A stretch of 64,000 nt of DNA from Actinocatenispora sp963805605. GTDB lineage: Bacteria; Actinomycetota; Actinomycetes; Mycobacteriales; Micromonosporaceae. A program made the position numbers and the translations under genes. The stretch is taken from NCBI GenBank assembly GCA_963805605.1, contig CAWDUX010000002.1:1488001-1552000 (forward strand), given 5' to 3'. Positions 1 to 9,047 of this stretch are shown piece after piece. Within the stretch, counting starts at the first letter, position 1. Every line of letters starts with the position of its first letter. The notes under the pieces were generated by a model. That model made no database searches. It worked only from the letters and a program-made list of their open reading frames with translations, and was not told where the DNA came from.

Positions 1-251
1 CCACCGACGTGACGGCGCATGTGGCCTGGGATCCGCTGGTACGGCCGGACGCGACGCTGCTGACCCAGCGCGCAGCGCTGCGGACGCTCGGCATCACCGG
101 CCGCCGGCCGCCGCTGGAGACCGCGCGTACCGACCCGGCCGGGTATCTTGCTGCTCTGGCCGCCGCGAGCCACGCCGCGGAGCTGACCGACCCGGCCGGG
201 CTCGGCGGCCACCACTGGCTGTACCAGCCGGTCGGTCTGCCGCTGCCCTGA
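1..251 (+). CDS. MidA-type SAM-dependent methyltransferase, C-terminal end (partial)
   Basis: The frame is already open at the window edge and ends at TGA 249-251, so only about the last 80 residues are visible. The tail (ending in WLYQPVGLPLP) resembles the C-terminus of class I SAM methyltransferases of the MidA/NDUFAF7 (DUF185) family, which in eukaryotes methylate an arginine of complex I subunit NDUFS2, the homologue of NuoD. A nuoD paralogue starts 590 bp downstream, which supports the call. The catalytic Rossmann part is outside the window, so the assignment rests on C-terminal resemblance and neighbourhood. Confidence 0.6.
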   Translation, partial: TDVTAHVAWDPLVRPDATLLTQRAALRTLGITGRRPPLETARTDPAGYLAALAAASHAAELTDPAGLGGHHWLYQPVGLPLP

Positions 252-296
252 ACCCGTACCGGCCCGGGCACGGGCACGGGGCCGATCGCGGCCCGG

Positions 297-638
297 TCAG
301 GCCCGGGCACGCAGTGCGGCGGCCATCGCCGCGGAGTCGTGGTCGGCCGGTACACCCTCCACCAGCAGCACGTCACCGTCGATGTGATCGGTACGCAGGT
401 CCTTGATCTGCTGGTACGCCGGCGAGTCGTACCAGTCCCGGGCGTCCGCCGGGGTACGGAAGCCGATCAGCACGATGTCGCCGGACCAGGAACCCTCCCG
501 CACATCCACCCGGCCGCCGTGGATCAGGAACCGCCCACCGTACGGGTCGAGCGTGTCCTGAATGCGTTCCATGTACCCCAGTACGTCGGGGTGGGTGGTG
601 GCCGGAGTGTGCAGTCGCCCGATCGCGAAGCCGGTCAT
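297..638 (-). CDS. DUF1330 family protein
   Basis: A 113-residue protein with the ferredoxin-like dimeric alpha-beta barrel pattern of DUF1330: an N-terminal strand (FAIGRLHTP), a central helix region (DVLGYMERI), then GGRFLIHGGRVDVREG and the strand DIVLIGFRTPADARDWYDSP, which is the family signature. Family members are small cytoplasmic proteins of unknown or degradative function. It lies on the opposite strand between the methyltransferase and nuoD2 and is probably unrelated to them. The start is ATG at 638. Confidence 0.85.
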   Translation of the reverse strand: MTGFAIGRLHTPATTHPDVLGYMERIQDTLDPYGGRFLIHGGRVDVREGSWSGDIVLIGFRTPADARDWYDSPAYQQIKDLRTDHIDGDVLLVEGVPADHDSAAMAAALRARA

Positions 639-840
639 GTCGGTCCCTCCGCTCTGTGCTGCGGTCGACGACGATCCCGACCGGGTACCGTCCGGCCGGT
701 CCGGAAAGGCATGTCGACCTCCTGGTCAGTGGTTACGCGGGCAACGATGCCCGGGCGGGAGAGCAGGGTCGATTACCTCGGAGGTCATGGCATCGTGTGC
801 TGCGGGCGGCACAGCGACGCTCGGATGGCAGGATGCGGAC

Positions 841-2004
841 ATGACGGAGCGCGACCTGGTGGTGGGAATGGGCTCCGGCGCCGGGCATTTCGCCGACCCG
901 GACCAGACCACCGCCGACATGGTGCTCAACATCGGCCCGCAGCACCCGTCCACGCACGGGGTGCTGCGGTTGCGGCTGGTCCTGGACGGCGACCGGGTAC
1001 GCAGCGCCGAGCCGATCGTCGGGTACATGCACCGCGGCGCCGAGAAACTGTTCGAGGTACGCGACTACCGGCAGATCATCATGCTGGCCAACCGGCACGA
1101 CTGGCTGAGCGCGTTCGCCAACGAGCTGGGTGTCGTACTGGCGGTGGAGCGGCTGATGGGGATCGCCGTACCGGACCGGGCGGTGTGGCTGCGCACCCTG
1201 CTGGCCGAGCTGAACCGGGTGCTCAACCATCTGATGTTCCTCGGCTCGTACCCGATGGAGATCGGCGCGGTCACCCCGACGTTCGACGCGTTCCGGGAAC
1301 GCGAGACGTTGCAGCAGGTAATGGAGGAGGTGGCGGGCGGCCGGATGCATTTCATGTTCAACCGGGTCGGCGGATTGAAGGAGGAGGTTCCGGCGGGCTG
1401 GACGGGCCGGTGCCGGCAGGCGGTCGGGGACGTACGGCGTCGGCTGCCCGACCTGGACGACATCATCCTGCGCAACGAGACGTTCCTGGCCCGTACGGTC
1501 GGCGTCGGCGTGCTGAGCGCGCGGCAGGCCGCCGCGTACGGGGTGTCGGGGCCGGTGGCCCGGGCGAGTGGCCTGGACATGGACCTGCGCCGGGACGAAC
1601 CGTACCTGGCCTACGACCGGCTGGATGTGCCGGTCGTGACCCGTACCGCCGGGGACTGCCATGCCCGGTTCGAGTGTCTGCTGGAGCAGGTGCACGTGTC
1701 GCTGGACCTGGCGGATGCCTGCCTGGCGGAGGTGGACCGCAGCACCGGCCCGGTCAACGTACGGCTACCGAAGGTGGTGAAGGCGCCGGAGGGGCACACG
1801 TACGCGTGGACCGAGAACCCGCTCGGGGTCAACGGCTACTACCTGGTGTCGCGCGGGGAGAAGACGCCCTGGCGGCTGAAGTTGCGGACCGCATCGTATG
1901 CGAACGTGCAGGCGTTGTGCACCCTGCTGCCGGGCTGTCAGGTGTCGGACCTGATCGCCGTCCTGGGGTCGATGTTCTTCGTGGTCGGCGACATCGACAA
2001 GTGA
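841..2004 (+). CDS. nuoD2: NADH-quinone oxidoreductase subunit D paralogue
   Basis: A 387-residue homologue of the 49-kDa (NuoD/NDUFS2) subunit, which helps form the quinone pocket of complex I. The N-terminus carries the family block IGPQHPSTHGVLRLRL, followed by GYMHRGAEKL, YRQIIMLANRHDWLS and LNRVLNHLMFLGS; the C-terminus ends in FFVVGDIDK. ATG 841 is chosen because the family block begins soon after it; the upstream extension of the frame looks non-coding. No other nuo gene is nearby, so this is an orphan paralogue, as seen in other actinomycetes. Whether it enters complex I is unknown. Confidence 0.85.
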   Translation: MTERDLVVGMGSGAGHFADPDQTTADMVLNIGPQHPSTHGVLRLRLVLDGDRVRSAEPIVGYMHRGAEKLFEVRDYRQIIMLANRHDWLSAFANELGVVLAVERLMGIAVPDRAVWLRTLLAELNRVLNHLMFLGSYPMEIGAVTPTFDAFRERETLQQVMEEVAGGRMHFMFNRVGGLKEEVPAGWTGRCRQAVGDVRRRLPDLDDIILRNETFLARTVGVGVLSARQAAAYGVSGPVARASGLDMDLRRDEPYLAYDRLDVPVVTRTAGDCHARFECLLEQVHVSLDLADACLAEVDRSTGPVNVRLPKVVKAPEGHTYAWTENPLGVNGYYLVSRGEKTPWRLKLRTASYANVQALCTLLPGCQVSDLIAVLGSMFFVVGDIDK

Positions 2005-2036
2005 GCGTCCCGCTGCGCTGGCTGGCGGGCCGGGGG

Positions 2037-2522
2037 TCAGTCTTCCGCGCGGTGCCGGTGGGACCGTGGCCGGCGCGCCTCGAATCGGGAGCCGCGGTCG
2101 GCGGTCACCACGGGTTGGGTCCGTCGGGGCGCGGGTGAGTCGGTACGGATGATCTCGGTACGCCGTCGGGACAGCGCGGCTACCTGTTTCTGCAGGTCGG
2201 CGATCTCATCCTGGAGTGGTTCCCGGGTGTGTTGCAGCGCGGTGAGCATCGACTCGCGCAGTTCGGCGTGTAGCGTGTCGGCCTCGGCGGACCATTCGGC
2301 CCGCAGGTCCAGCTCGATCTCCTCGGGGCTGCGTCGCAGCGCCACCGACAGGCCGATCAGTGCGGTGCCGAGGATGGCCAGGATCGCCGCGGCGCGCAGC
2401 GGGCCGCCGCCGTGCGCGAACCAGACGACCAGTCCGGCGACCGGGGCCAGCGCGGCGCCGGCCCAGAGCAGCACGGTGGGTAGCCGACCGGACCGGGCTG
2501 ATCGTTTCTCACGGGCTGGCAT
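2037..2522 (-). CDS. Membrane protein with coiled-coil tail
   Basis: A 161-residue protein not assigned to a named family. A basic N-terminus (residues 1-13) is followed by two predicted membrane helices (about 16-35 and 42-62), then a charged helix (about 66-118) with heptad-like spacing (ELDLRAEWSAEADTL..., DEIADLQKQVAAL) that should form a coiled coil, and a basic disordered tail rich in Arg. Both termini would be cytoplasmic. It converges with nuoD2, with 32 bp between their stop codons. A membrane-tethered scaffold is a guess from the architecture. Confidence 0.6.
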   Translation of the reverse strand: MPAREKRSARSGRLPTVLLWAGAALAPVAGLVVWFAHGGGPLRAAAILAILGTALIGLSVALRRSPEEIELDLRAEWSAEADTLHAELRESMLTALQHTREPLQDEIADLQKQVAALSRRRTEIIRTDSPAPRRTQPVVTADRGSRFEARRPRSHRHRAED

Positions 2523-2685
2523 GGTGTCTGAGGTTACCGAGTGCCTGCGGCGTACTGGAAGCCCGCCAACCGGACGTTTAGTTCAAGCATTACCGAACCC
2601 CGCTATGCCAATGGTCACCATGTAACGACATGAACACTTTAAGTGACGAAAACTCTTCTCGTGGCAGAAGGGCAACATCCACGAC

Positions 2686-2732
2686 CACGATGTGACACCG
2701 ACACAGAACGTCAGCATCAGTGCCACATCGTG
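2686..2732. terminator. Imperfect inverted repeat after the peptide ABC operon
   Basis: A 9-bp perfect inverted repeat (CACGATGTG at 2686-2694, CACATCGTG at 2724-2732) with a 29-nt loop lies just past the minus-strand stop at 2756. It could end transcription of the ABC operon. The long loop and lack of a T-run make this weak. The rest of 2523-2755 shows no coding signal. Confidence 0.25.
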
Positions 2733-2755
2733 ACCAACACGCCGCCACCGGCAGA

Positions 2756-4567
2756 TCAGACCGGCTTGAGTCGCCCATCGAACAGCATCATCACCGTGAA
2801 GTTGTCGCCGTACGGCGCGTTCTGCAGGATCGGGTCACTGTCCGGCGGGAACTTCTTCACCCGGACACCCTCCAGCGCCGGATTGTTGCCGTACCGCTCG
2901 AAGATCGGCAGGATCGGCAGCAGCTCGTTGAAGGCGATGGCCGCCTTCGTCACGTTGCCCTTCTGCGCGTTCTCGTCCAGCCCGTCCGCCGCGTCCAGCA
3001 CGACCTTCTTCAGGTCGATCTCGCCGAGCGCGGTGGTCTTCTGCTTCAGCTCGAAGCCGATGCCCCGGCCACCGTTGTTCGACGCCACCGGGATGTTGTG
3101 GGTGAACAGCGCCTGCTTCAGCGCGAAATGCGGGTGCGGCGCGGTGGACGCACCCCAGGTCTGGATGGCCAGATCGAAGTCACCCTTGTCCAGATCGATG
3201 GGCTGCTCGACGTGCGTGACACCGCGCGGCGTGACCTTGAAGCCGAACTTGTTCAGCTGGTCGGCCACGTTCTGCCCGCATGCTGAGTAGTCGGCGAACT
3301 CCGCCGGGAAACTGATCTCGTACTTGGCCGGCTTGCCCTGCGGAGTGGTCCACTGCCCACCCTTCTTCTTCCAACCAACCGCCTTCAGCATCTGCTCGGC
3401 CTTCGCCACGTCCAGGTCGTAGGCGTTGAGCTTGCCGGTGTCGGTCACCCATTCGGGCACCAGGTTGTCGGAGAAGCCGGCCATGTACTTGCAGCCGATC
3501 CCCGACTTGCCCAACGCCACCGTGCCGTTGCTCTTACGGTCGATCGCGTACGCCAGCGCCTGCCGTACCCGCTTGTCCTTGAACTCGGGGTGCTTGTCCA
3601 GGTTGATGTAGAGCGCGGAACCGGCGTAGGTCGGCGGCCGCAGGATCCGGTAGCCCTTCTTCTGGAACGCCTTCTCGCTGGCCACCGGGAACCCGTGGGT
3701 GGCGTAGTCGACGTTCTTCGCCGCGACCACCGGGGTCACGTCCGGAACCTCGCCGTTGAACAGCACGATCTTCTCGAACTGGGTCTTGTCCGCGCCGTAC
3801 CCGGTCTTGTTCTTGACCAGGGTCAGCTGCGAGTTGGTGATGCTGTTGTAGTCGAAGTTGAACGGCCCGGAGACGACGACCTTCTTCGGCCGGAACTTCT
3901 GGAACTCGGCGTTGAGCGCCTTACCCTCGGCGCTGTCCATGTCCTTGCCGGCGGCCACGATGTCCTGGGCGCGCTTGGCGTACTTGCCGTACACCGCGTC
4001 CGAGTAGATCGGGTAGCGCAGCATGTAGCGCTCCACCACGGTGGACGGCTGCTTCATGTGCGCGACCACGGTCTGCTCGTCGGTGGCTTCCAGCTTGTCC
4101 AGGTAGTCCCACAGGATGTCGCGCATGATGTAGGCCATCCAGCGCGAGGTCACCAGGTCCTTGGACGTGACGGCGTTACCGTCACTCCACTTCAGCCCCT
4201 TCTTCAGGGTCACCTTGTAGGTGCCGGCGGCCTTGTCGAAACCCCAGCCGCCGTCCTCGGCGAGCAGCGCGACGTACTTGCGCTCCTTCCACAGATACAT
4301 CGCCGGCGGCGGCACCAGCAGATCCATGTAGATGCCGTAGTTGCCGAGAATGGCGTCCGGCAACGGGTTCACCAGATTGAAGTGACCCTTCGGCTTGGCC
4401 TCGTACGGCCACGCACCGTGGAACTCGCCTTTGCCCTGCGCCTTGTCGCTCGGGCTGCATGCCGCGACGGTACCGGACAACGCGACACCCGCCGCGCCGA
4501 TACCGAACATCTGCAGCACCCGCCGCCTGGACAGTTCAAGGTTGCTCCCGGACAGCTCTGCAGCCAT
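2756..4567 (-). CDS. Peptide/nickel-type ABC transporter substrate-binding lipoprotein
   Basis: A 603-residue family 5 extracellular solute-binding protein. The N-terminus has a twin-arginine pattern (SRRRVLQMFG, residues about 13-22) leading into a lipobox (LSGTVAAC), so it is probably exported folded by Tat and lipid-anchored on the outer face of the membrane. The mature part shows family features: the early KWSDGNAVTSKDLV segment, RQALAYAIDR in the middle and the Trp-rich LAIQTWGASTAPHPHF region. It is the last gene of the operon formed with the downstream-to-upstream chain oppB-C-D-F. The substrate (oligopeptide, sugar or metal complex) cannot be told from sequence. Confidence 0.88.
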   Translation of the reverse strand: MAAELSGSNLELSRRRVLQMFGIGAAGVALSGTVAACSPSDKAQGKGEFHGAWPYEAKPKGHFNLVNPLPDAILGNYGIYMDLLVPPPAMYLWKERKYVALLAEDGGWGFDKAAGTYKVTLKKGLKWSDGNAVTSKDLVTSRWMAYIMRDILWDYLDKLEATDEQTVVAHMKQPSTVVERYMLRYPIYSDAVYGKYAKRAQDIVAAGKDMDSAEGKALNAEFQKFRPKKVVVSGPFNFDYNSITNSQLTLVKNKTGYGADKTQFEKIVLFNGEVPDVTPVVAAKNVDYATHGFPVASEKAFQKKGYRILRPPTYAGSALYINLDKHPEFKDKRVRQALAYAIDRKSNGTVALGKSGIGCKYMAGFSDNLVPEWVTDTGKLNAYDLDVAKAEQMLKAVGWKKKGGQWTTPQGKPAKYEISFPAEFADYSACGQNVADQLNKFGFKVTPRGVTHVEQPIDLDKGDFDLAIQTWGASTAPHPHFALKQALFTHNIPVASNNGGRGIGFELKQKTTALGEIDLKKVVLDAADGLDENAQKGNVTKAAIAFNELLPILPIFERYGNNPALEGVRVKKFPPDSDPILQNAPYGDNFTVMMLFDGRLKPV

Positions 4568-4633
4568 CGCGATCCTCCCTGCTCAACGTGCAATCGAGTG
4601 GTACGGGTGGCGCCGACGCCCCGATGGCGGCGG

Positions 4634-4819
4634 TCACCGGCCCGGAATACGGCTGAGGACGGCGACCAGAGCTGTGAAGCACAGGCCGGCCGCCAACATG
4701 AACACCGAGATGACGAACTGCGGGGTGCCGTGCGGTGCGGTCAGCACCAGGGCACCGGCGGTGAGGCTGATCAGTACGGCCCACCGGAAAGCCATCCGCA
4801 GCAGCTGGGGACTGAACAT
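4634..4819 (-). CDS. Small two-helix membrane protein within the ABC operon
   Basis: A 61-residue protein almost entirely made of two hydrophobic helices (about 9-29 and 34-56) separated by a short polar loop. Its ATG overlaps the stop of the preceding ATPase gene (TGATG at 4817-4821), so translation is probably coupled. No family recognised. Position between the ATPase and the binding-protein gene suggests an accessory membrane subunit of this transporter, but no function can be read from sequence. Confidence 0.55.
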   Translation of the reverse strand: MFSPQLLRMAFRWAVLISLTAGALVLTAPHGTPQFVISVFMLAAGLCFTALVAVLSRIPGR

Positions 4820-5859
4820 CAGGCGCCCACCTCGCTACGGCTGTCCCGGTGCACCAGATGGCAGGCCACCTGACGTTCCACAGTGGATGATGCGATCGGC
4901 AGCAGCTCCGGCACACTTGCATCGCAGGTCCCCTCCGCGAAACGCGGGCACCGCGGGTGGAACGTGCACCCGGACGGCAGCCGCAGCAGGCTCGGGGTGT
5001 CCATCGAACGCAGCAGCGTCCCGGCCGCCCGCTTACGTTCGTTGAGTTCCGGGTCCGGCTCCGGGATCGCCGACAGCAGGGCCTGGGTGTACGGGTGTGC
5101 CGGATCGGCGATCACCCGCTGGGTCGGGCCGTACTCCACGACCCGGCCAAGGTACATCACCGCGATGTCACCGTCCCGGCCGAAGTATTTGGCCAGCGCC
5201 AGGTCGTGGGTGATGAACAGGAAGCCGACACCCAGCTCGTCCGACAACCGGGTCAGCATGGCCAGCAGGCTGATCCGGATCGACACGTCCAGCATCGAGG
5301 TCGACTCGTCCGCGATGATCAGTTTCGGATCCAGGGTCAGCGCGCGGGCCACCGCTACCCGCTGACGCTGGCCGCCGGACAGCTGGTGCGGGTACTTGGT
5401 CAAGAAGTTCTCCGCCGGCGTCAGATCCACCCGGCCGAGCAGGTCTGCGGCCTTCTGCCACGCCTCGTCCCGGCCCGACACCAGGCCGTGCCGTTTCATC
5501 GGCGCCGCCAGGGTGGCGAACACGCTACGGATCGGGTTCAGCGAGGAGTACGGGTCCTGGTGCACGTACTGCACCGAGCGGCGGAATTCCCGGAACCCGG
5601 CCCGATCGGCCGCCCACACGTCGCGGCCATCGAACTGCACCCGGCCCGACGTCGGCCGGTTCAACCCGGCCGCCACCCGCGCCGTGGTGGTCTTGCCCGA
5701 GCCACTCTCCCCAACCAGACACAGCACCTTGCCGGCGTACAGGTTCAGCGACACGTCCCGTACCGCCGGGATCTCGCCCCGTTTGGTACGGAAGATCTGC
5801 GACACCGTGTCCAGCGACATCAGCGGGGCCGACGCGGCCCGTTCGTCCTCAGATCCCAT
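4819..5859 (-). CDS. Peptide-type ABC transporter ATP-binding protein (OppF/DppF-like)
   Basis: A 346-residue nucleotide-binding subunit. Walker A is GESGSGKTTT, the signature motif is LSGGQRQRVAVARAL, Walker B is KLIIADEST and the switch His follows in FITHDLAL. The C-terminus carries the oligopeptide-transporter extension with GCTFHPRCPRF, the cysteine-containing segment typical of OppD/OppF. ATG 5859 was chosen over a longer frame because it overlaps the end of the preceding ATPase by 11 bp and places Walker A at the usual distance. It pairs with the other ATPase to energise import. Confidence 0.9.
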   Translation of the reverse strand: MGSEDERAASAPLMSLDTVSQIFRTKRGEIPAVRDVSLNLYAGKVLCLVGESGSGKTTTARVAAGLNRPTSGRVQFDGRDVWAADRAGFREFRRSVQYVHQDPYSSLNPIRSVFATLAAPMKRHGLVSGRDEAWQKAADLLGRVDLTPAENFLTKYPHQLSGGQRQRVAVARALTLDPKLIIADESTSMLDVSIRISLLAMLTRLSDELGVGFLFITHDLALAKYFGRDGDIAVMYLGRVVEYGPTQRVIADPAHPYTQALLSAIPEPDPELNERKRAAGTLLRSMDTPSLLRLPSGCTFHPRCPRFAEGTCDASVPELLPIASSTVERQVACHLVHRDSRSEVGA

Positions 5860-6868
5860 CGGAGACCACCACCCGCTCGAAGGAGACCCGGTCGGAGAAA
5901 TGACAGGCCGCCTGGTGCCGTTCGCCGACCCGGGCCAGCTCCGGATCGGTCTGCTCGCAGACGTCCTCGGCCAGCTCGCACCGGACCCGGAAAGGACAAC
6001 CGGACGGCAACGCGGCCAGGCTCGGCGGGCCACCCGGGATCGAACTGATCTCGCTGCTGTCACCCACCACCGGCGGCACCGCCCGGATCAGCCCACCGGT
6101 GTAGGGATGCCGCGAGGCACCAAAGATGTCCCGGGCGTCGCCCAGTTCGACGATCCGGCCCGCGTACATGGTCGCCACCCGGTCCGCCAGTTCGGCGGCC
6201 AACGCCAGGTCGTGGGTCACGAAGACCATCGCGAAACCCAACTCCCGGCGCAGTTCCTGGAGCACATCCACGATGGACCGTTGGGTCAGGATGTCCAGCG
6301 CGGTGGTGGGCTCGTCGAGCACCAGGACCCGGGGTTCCAGCAGCAGCGCCATCGCGATCAGCACCCGCTGCCGCATCCCGCCGGACAACTCGTGCGGATA
6401 GCTGGGCATCACCCGGGCCGGCTCAAGCCGGACCATCTCCAGCACCTCACCGCACCGCTTGCGGGCCTTCTCCCGCGACATCGACCGGTGCGCACGGATC
6501 GTGTCGTACATCTGGTCCTCGACCCGCAGTACCGGGTTGAGCGCGTTCATCGCGCCCTGGAAGACCATCGCCGCGTCGTTCCAGCGGAACTTGCGCAGCT
6601 GTTCGCGGCGCATCGCCAGCAGATCCACCACCCTGCCGTCGGACTGCCGGTACCGGACCTCACCGTGCGGGGTACTGGCCAGTCTGGGCAGCAGCCGCAG
6701 CAGGGCAAGGCCCAGCGTGGTCTTGCCGCAACCGCTCTCCCCTACCAGAGCGAGGCTCTCGTGCGGATACAGGTCGAAGGTGACCCCACGGACCGCCTGC
6801 ACCGGCGCGACCGGGGTTCGGTACTCGACCACCAGGTCCCGTACCGCGAGTACTGGCTCCACGCTCAT
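5849..6868 (-). CDS. Peptide-type ABC transporter ATP-binding protein (OppD/DppD-like)
   Basis: A 339-residue ATPase with Walker A GESGCGKTTL, signature LSGGMRQRVLIAMAL, Walker B VLVLDEPTTAL and H-loop FVTHDLALAAEL. The C-terminal oligopeptide extension (GCPFRVRCELA) is present. The start ATG 6868 is preceded by a clear ribosome binding site (GGAGGG, 7 nt upstream); the frame is open much further upstream but there it is antisense-like sequence over the permease gene. It forms a heterodimer with the downstream ATPase. Confidence 0.9.
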   Translation of the reverse strand: MSVEPVLAVRDLVVEYRTPVAPVQAVRGVTFDLYPHESLALVGESGCGKTTLGLALLRLLPRLASTPHGEVRYRQSDGRVVDLLAMRREQLRKFRWNDAAMVFQGAMNALNPVLRVEDQMYDTIRAHRSMSREKARKRCGEVLEMVRLEPARVMPSYPHELSGGMRQRVLIAMALLLEPRVLVLDEPTTALDILTQRSIVDVLQELRRELGFAMVFVTHDLALAAELADRVATMYAGRIVELGDARDIFGASRHPYTGGLIRAVPPVVGDSSEISSIPGGPPSLAALPSGCPFRVRCELAEDVCEQTDPELARVGERHQAACHFSDRVSFERVVVSDGI

Positions 6869-6879
6869 CGGCGACCCTC

Positions 6880-7794
6880 CTAGTCCTGCCGCAGCCGCGG
6901 GTTGAGGATCTCCTCCAGGGACCGGGTCATCAGCACCAGACCCAGTTGCAGCAGGCTGATCGCGATCACCGGGGCAAGGATGTAGAAGACGCTGTCGGAG
7001 TCGAAGATCGCGCCCCGGGTCCATGCCTCGTTGAGCATGATCCCCCAGTTGTGGCCGGCCAGCGGTGCCAGGCCGAGGAAGTACAGGCCGACCAGCGCGT
7101 AGATCGCGTTGGTCATGCCGATCATGAAGTTCATGACGATGAAGCTGGCCATGTTGGGCAGGATCTCCACCGACAAGATCCGGGTGGTTCCCAGGTCCAG
7201 CAGCTGCGCCGCCTCCACGTACTCGCGTTCCTTCAACGACAGCACCTGGGCGCGGACCGCCCGCAGCAGTGTCGGCCAGGACAGGATGCCGATCAGGCCG
7301 GCCAGCAGGATCGAATTGTCCAGGTGGTAGAGCGAGGACAGTACGGCCAGCAGCGCGATCTGTGGCACCGTCAGCACGATGTCGGTGGCCGCCACAATGA
7401 TCGAGTCGACGACACCACCGACGTAGGCGGCGAGCGAACCGAACACGATGGCGATCAGGGTGGAGAACAGTGCCGCCGAGAAGCCGACCACGATCACCGT
7501 ACGGCCACCGTTGATCACCTGGATCAGGATGTCGCGGCCGGATGCGTCGGTGCCCAGCAGGTGGCTCGCACCGGGCGCCAGGTAGATGGCGTTGGTGTCG
7601 GTCGGCAGGTTCTCCGGGGTGAACAGCGGGCCGATCAGGGAGACCAGCACGATCACCACGACCAGCGCGAAGCCGACGGTGCCGGAGGCGCTGCGGGTCA
7701 ACGCCTTCAGCAGGGTGTGCCCCGGCCGTACCGCCGCCCGTTTCGGTGTCGGGGTGGGTGTCTCCAGCGAGCTGGTGCCGACGGTCGCGGTCAC
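6880..7794 (-). CDS. Peptide-type ABC transporter permease (OppC/DppC-like)
   Basis: A 304-residue inner-membrane permease. After a Pro/Thr-rich cytoplasmic N-terminus comes a first membrane helix (TVGFALVVVIVLVSLIGPLF), the family loop HLLGTDASGRDILIQVINGG and the binding-protein-dependent transport domain with the EAA-type loop REYVEAAQLLDLGTTRIL that contacts the ATPases. The GTG start at 7794 overlaps the stop of the upstream permease by 4 bp (GTGA), a usual coupling arrangement in this operon. Confidence 0.9.
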   Translation of the reverse strand: MTATVGTSSLETPTPTPKRAAVRPGHTLLKALTRSASGTVGFALVVVIVLVSLIGPLFTPENLPTDTNAIYLAPGASHLLGTDASGRDILIQVINGGRTVIVVGFSAALFSTLIAIVFGSLAAYVGGVVDSIIVAATDIVLTVPQIALLAVLSSLYHLDNSILLAGLIGILSWPTLLRAVRAQVLSLKEREYVEAAQLLDLGTTRILSVEILPNMASFIVMNFMIGMTNAIYALVGLYFLGLAPLAGHNWGIMLNEAWTRGAIFDSDSVFYILAPVIAISLLQLGLVLMTRSLEEILNPRLRQD

Positions 7795-8882
7795 TGCCCA
7801 CCTCCGCCGAGTCGGATGCGTGGATCCAGCCGCCCGTACAGCAGGTCGGCCAGCAGGTTGGCGAGCACCACGGCGATCGTGATCACCAGGAAGATGCCCT
7901 GCATCAGCGGATAGTCCCGATCGTTGACCGATTTGAACAACAGGTACCCGATGCCCTGGTACTGGAAGACCTGCTCAATCAGGATCGAGCCACCGACCAC
8001 GAAACCGGCCGCGATCGCCAGCTGGGAGAACAGCGGCAACACCGCGTTACGGCCGACGTACGCGGTGGCGATCCGCCGGTCCCGCAGCCCCCGCGCCCGG
8101 GCCACCGTGACGTAGTCCTCACTGAGTGTCTCCACAGTGGACGACTTCATCACCAGCATCCAGGAACCGATGGTGGTCAGTACGTACGTGGTGATAGGCA
8201 GGCCGGCGTGGTAGAGGGCGTCGGAGAAGAAGTCCGCACTGAACTCCGGGGTCACCCCGGGCGAGTACGCGCCCCGCATCGTACTGATGTCGAACAGGTT
8301 GAGCTGGATGCCCAGGAACACCACGATCATGATGGCCAGCAGGTAGTTCGGGATCGAGTGCAGCAACGAACCCAGGATCGACAGGACGTGGTCGACCACA
8401 CCGCCACGCCAGTACGCCATCACCATGCCCAGCAGGATTCCCAGGCAGAAGCTGATGATCAGCGCGATTCCGACGCTGAACAGCGTCCACGGCAGGTACG
8501 ACACCAGGATGCTGCCCACCGTGGTACCCGGCGAGGCGACCGAGTAGCCGAGATCGCCGTGCAGCAGCCCGCTCAGATACTGGAAGTACTGGGCGAGCAG
8601 CGGTTGACCGGGGTCGAACGAGTAGAGGCCCTTGGCCATGTTCGCGGCCTGGTCGTAGGACATGCCGCTGCGCTGCATCTGGGTGTTGATGAAGACCTCG
8701 ACCGGGTTACCCGGCAGCAGCCGAACCAGGAAGAAGTTGAAGGTCGCGACCAGGTAGATGGTCAGCAGGGCCTTGCCGATGCGCCGAAAGGCATAGCTGC
8801 GCCAGATGCGACGCGGCAGACTCAACTGCGCGGGCCGGGCCCCCGCCGGTGTCGCCACTGCCGGGGTCTGTGCGGTTGACAC
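7791..8882 (-). CDS. Peptide-type ABC transporter permease (OppB/DppB-like)
   Basis: A 363-residue permease. The first helix (ALLTIYLVATFNFFLVRLLPG) followed by NPVEVFINTQM is the standard OppB N-terminus; the EAA loop is DYVTVARARGLRDRRIATAY, and the C-terminal helix region ends LLADLLYGRLDPRIRLGGG, the classical family ending. GTG 8882 is taken as start because GGGAGGA lies 8 nt upstream; an in-frame ATG at 8906 has no such site. It is the first gene of the six-gene operon. Confidence 0.9.
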   Translation of the reverse strand: MSTAQTPAVATPAGARPAQLSLPRRIWRSYAFRRIGKALLTIYLVATFNFFLVRLLPGNPVEVFINTQMQRSGMSYDQAANMAKGLYSFDPGQPLLAQYFQYLSGLLHGDLGYSVASPGTTVGSILVSYLPWTLFSVGIALIISFCLGILLGMVMAYWRGGVVDHVLSILGSLLHSIPNYLLAIMIVVFLGIQLNLFDISTMRGAYSPGVTPEFSADFFSDALYHAGLPITTYVLTTIGSWMLVMKSSTVETLSEDYVTVARARGLRDRRIATAYVGRNAVLPLFSQLAIAAGFVVGGSILIEQVFQYQGIGYLLFKSVNDRDYPLMQGIFLVITIAVVLANLLADLLYGRLDPRIRLGGGGQ

Positions 8883-9047
8883 GCCTGCTTTTCCTCCCAC
8901 CGGCATTGCGGACCGCGCACCGATGCCGGAGGGACCCCGGCACGGGCGGTGTCTCACACTGGCGCGAGAGCGGACTGGTTCCGCATCGCGTGTAGCTGCC
9001 GACAGACCCCGTAGCCCGGCCCGGTCGCAAGGTCTGCCGTGCCGGGG

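Noticed and set aside
339..2138. Long plus-strand open frame covering DUF1330 and nuoD2
   Set aside because: Arg/Pro/Gly-rich shadow of the genes in other frames; no ribosome binding site or domain.
3590..4873. 427-residue open frame opposite the binding-protein gene
   Set aside because: Antisense to a clear family 5 binding protein; His/Arg/Val-rich composition typical of shadow frames in GC-rich DNA.
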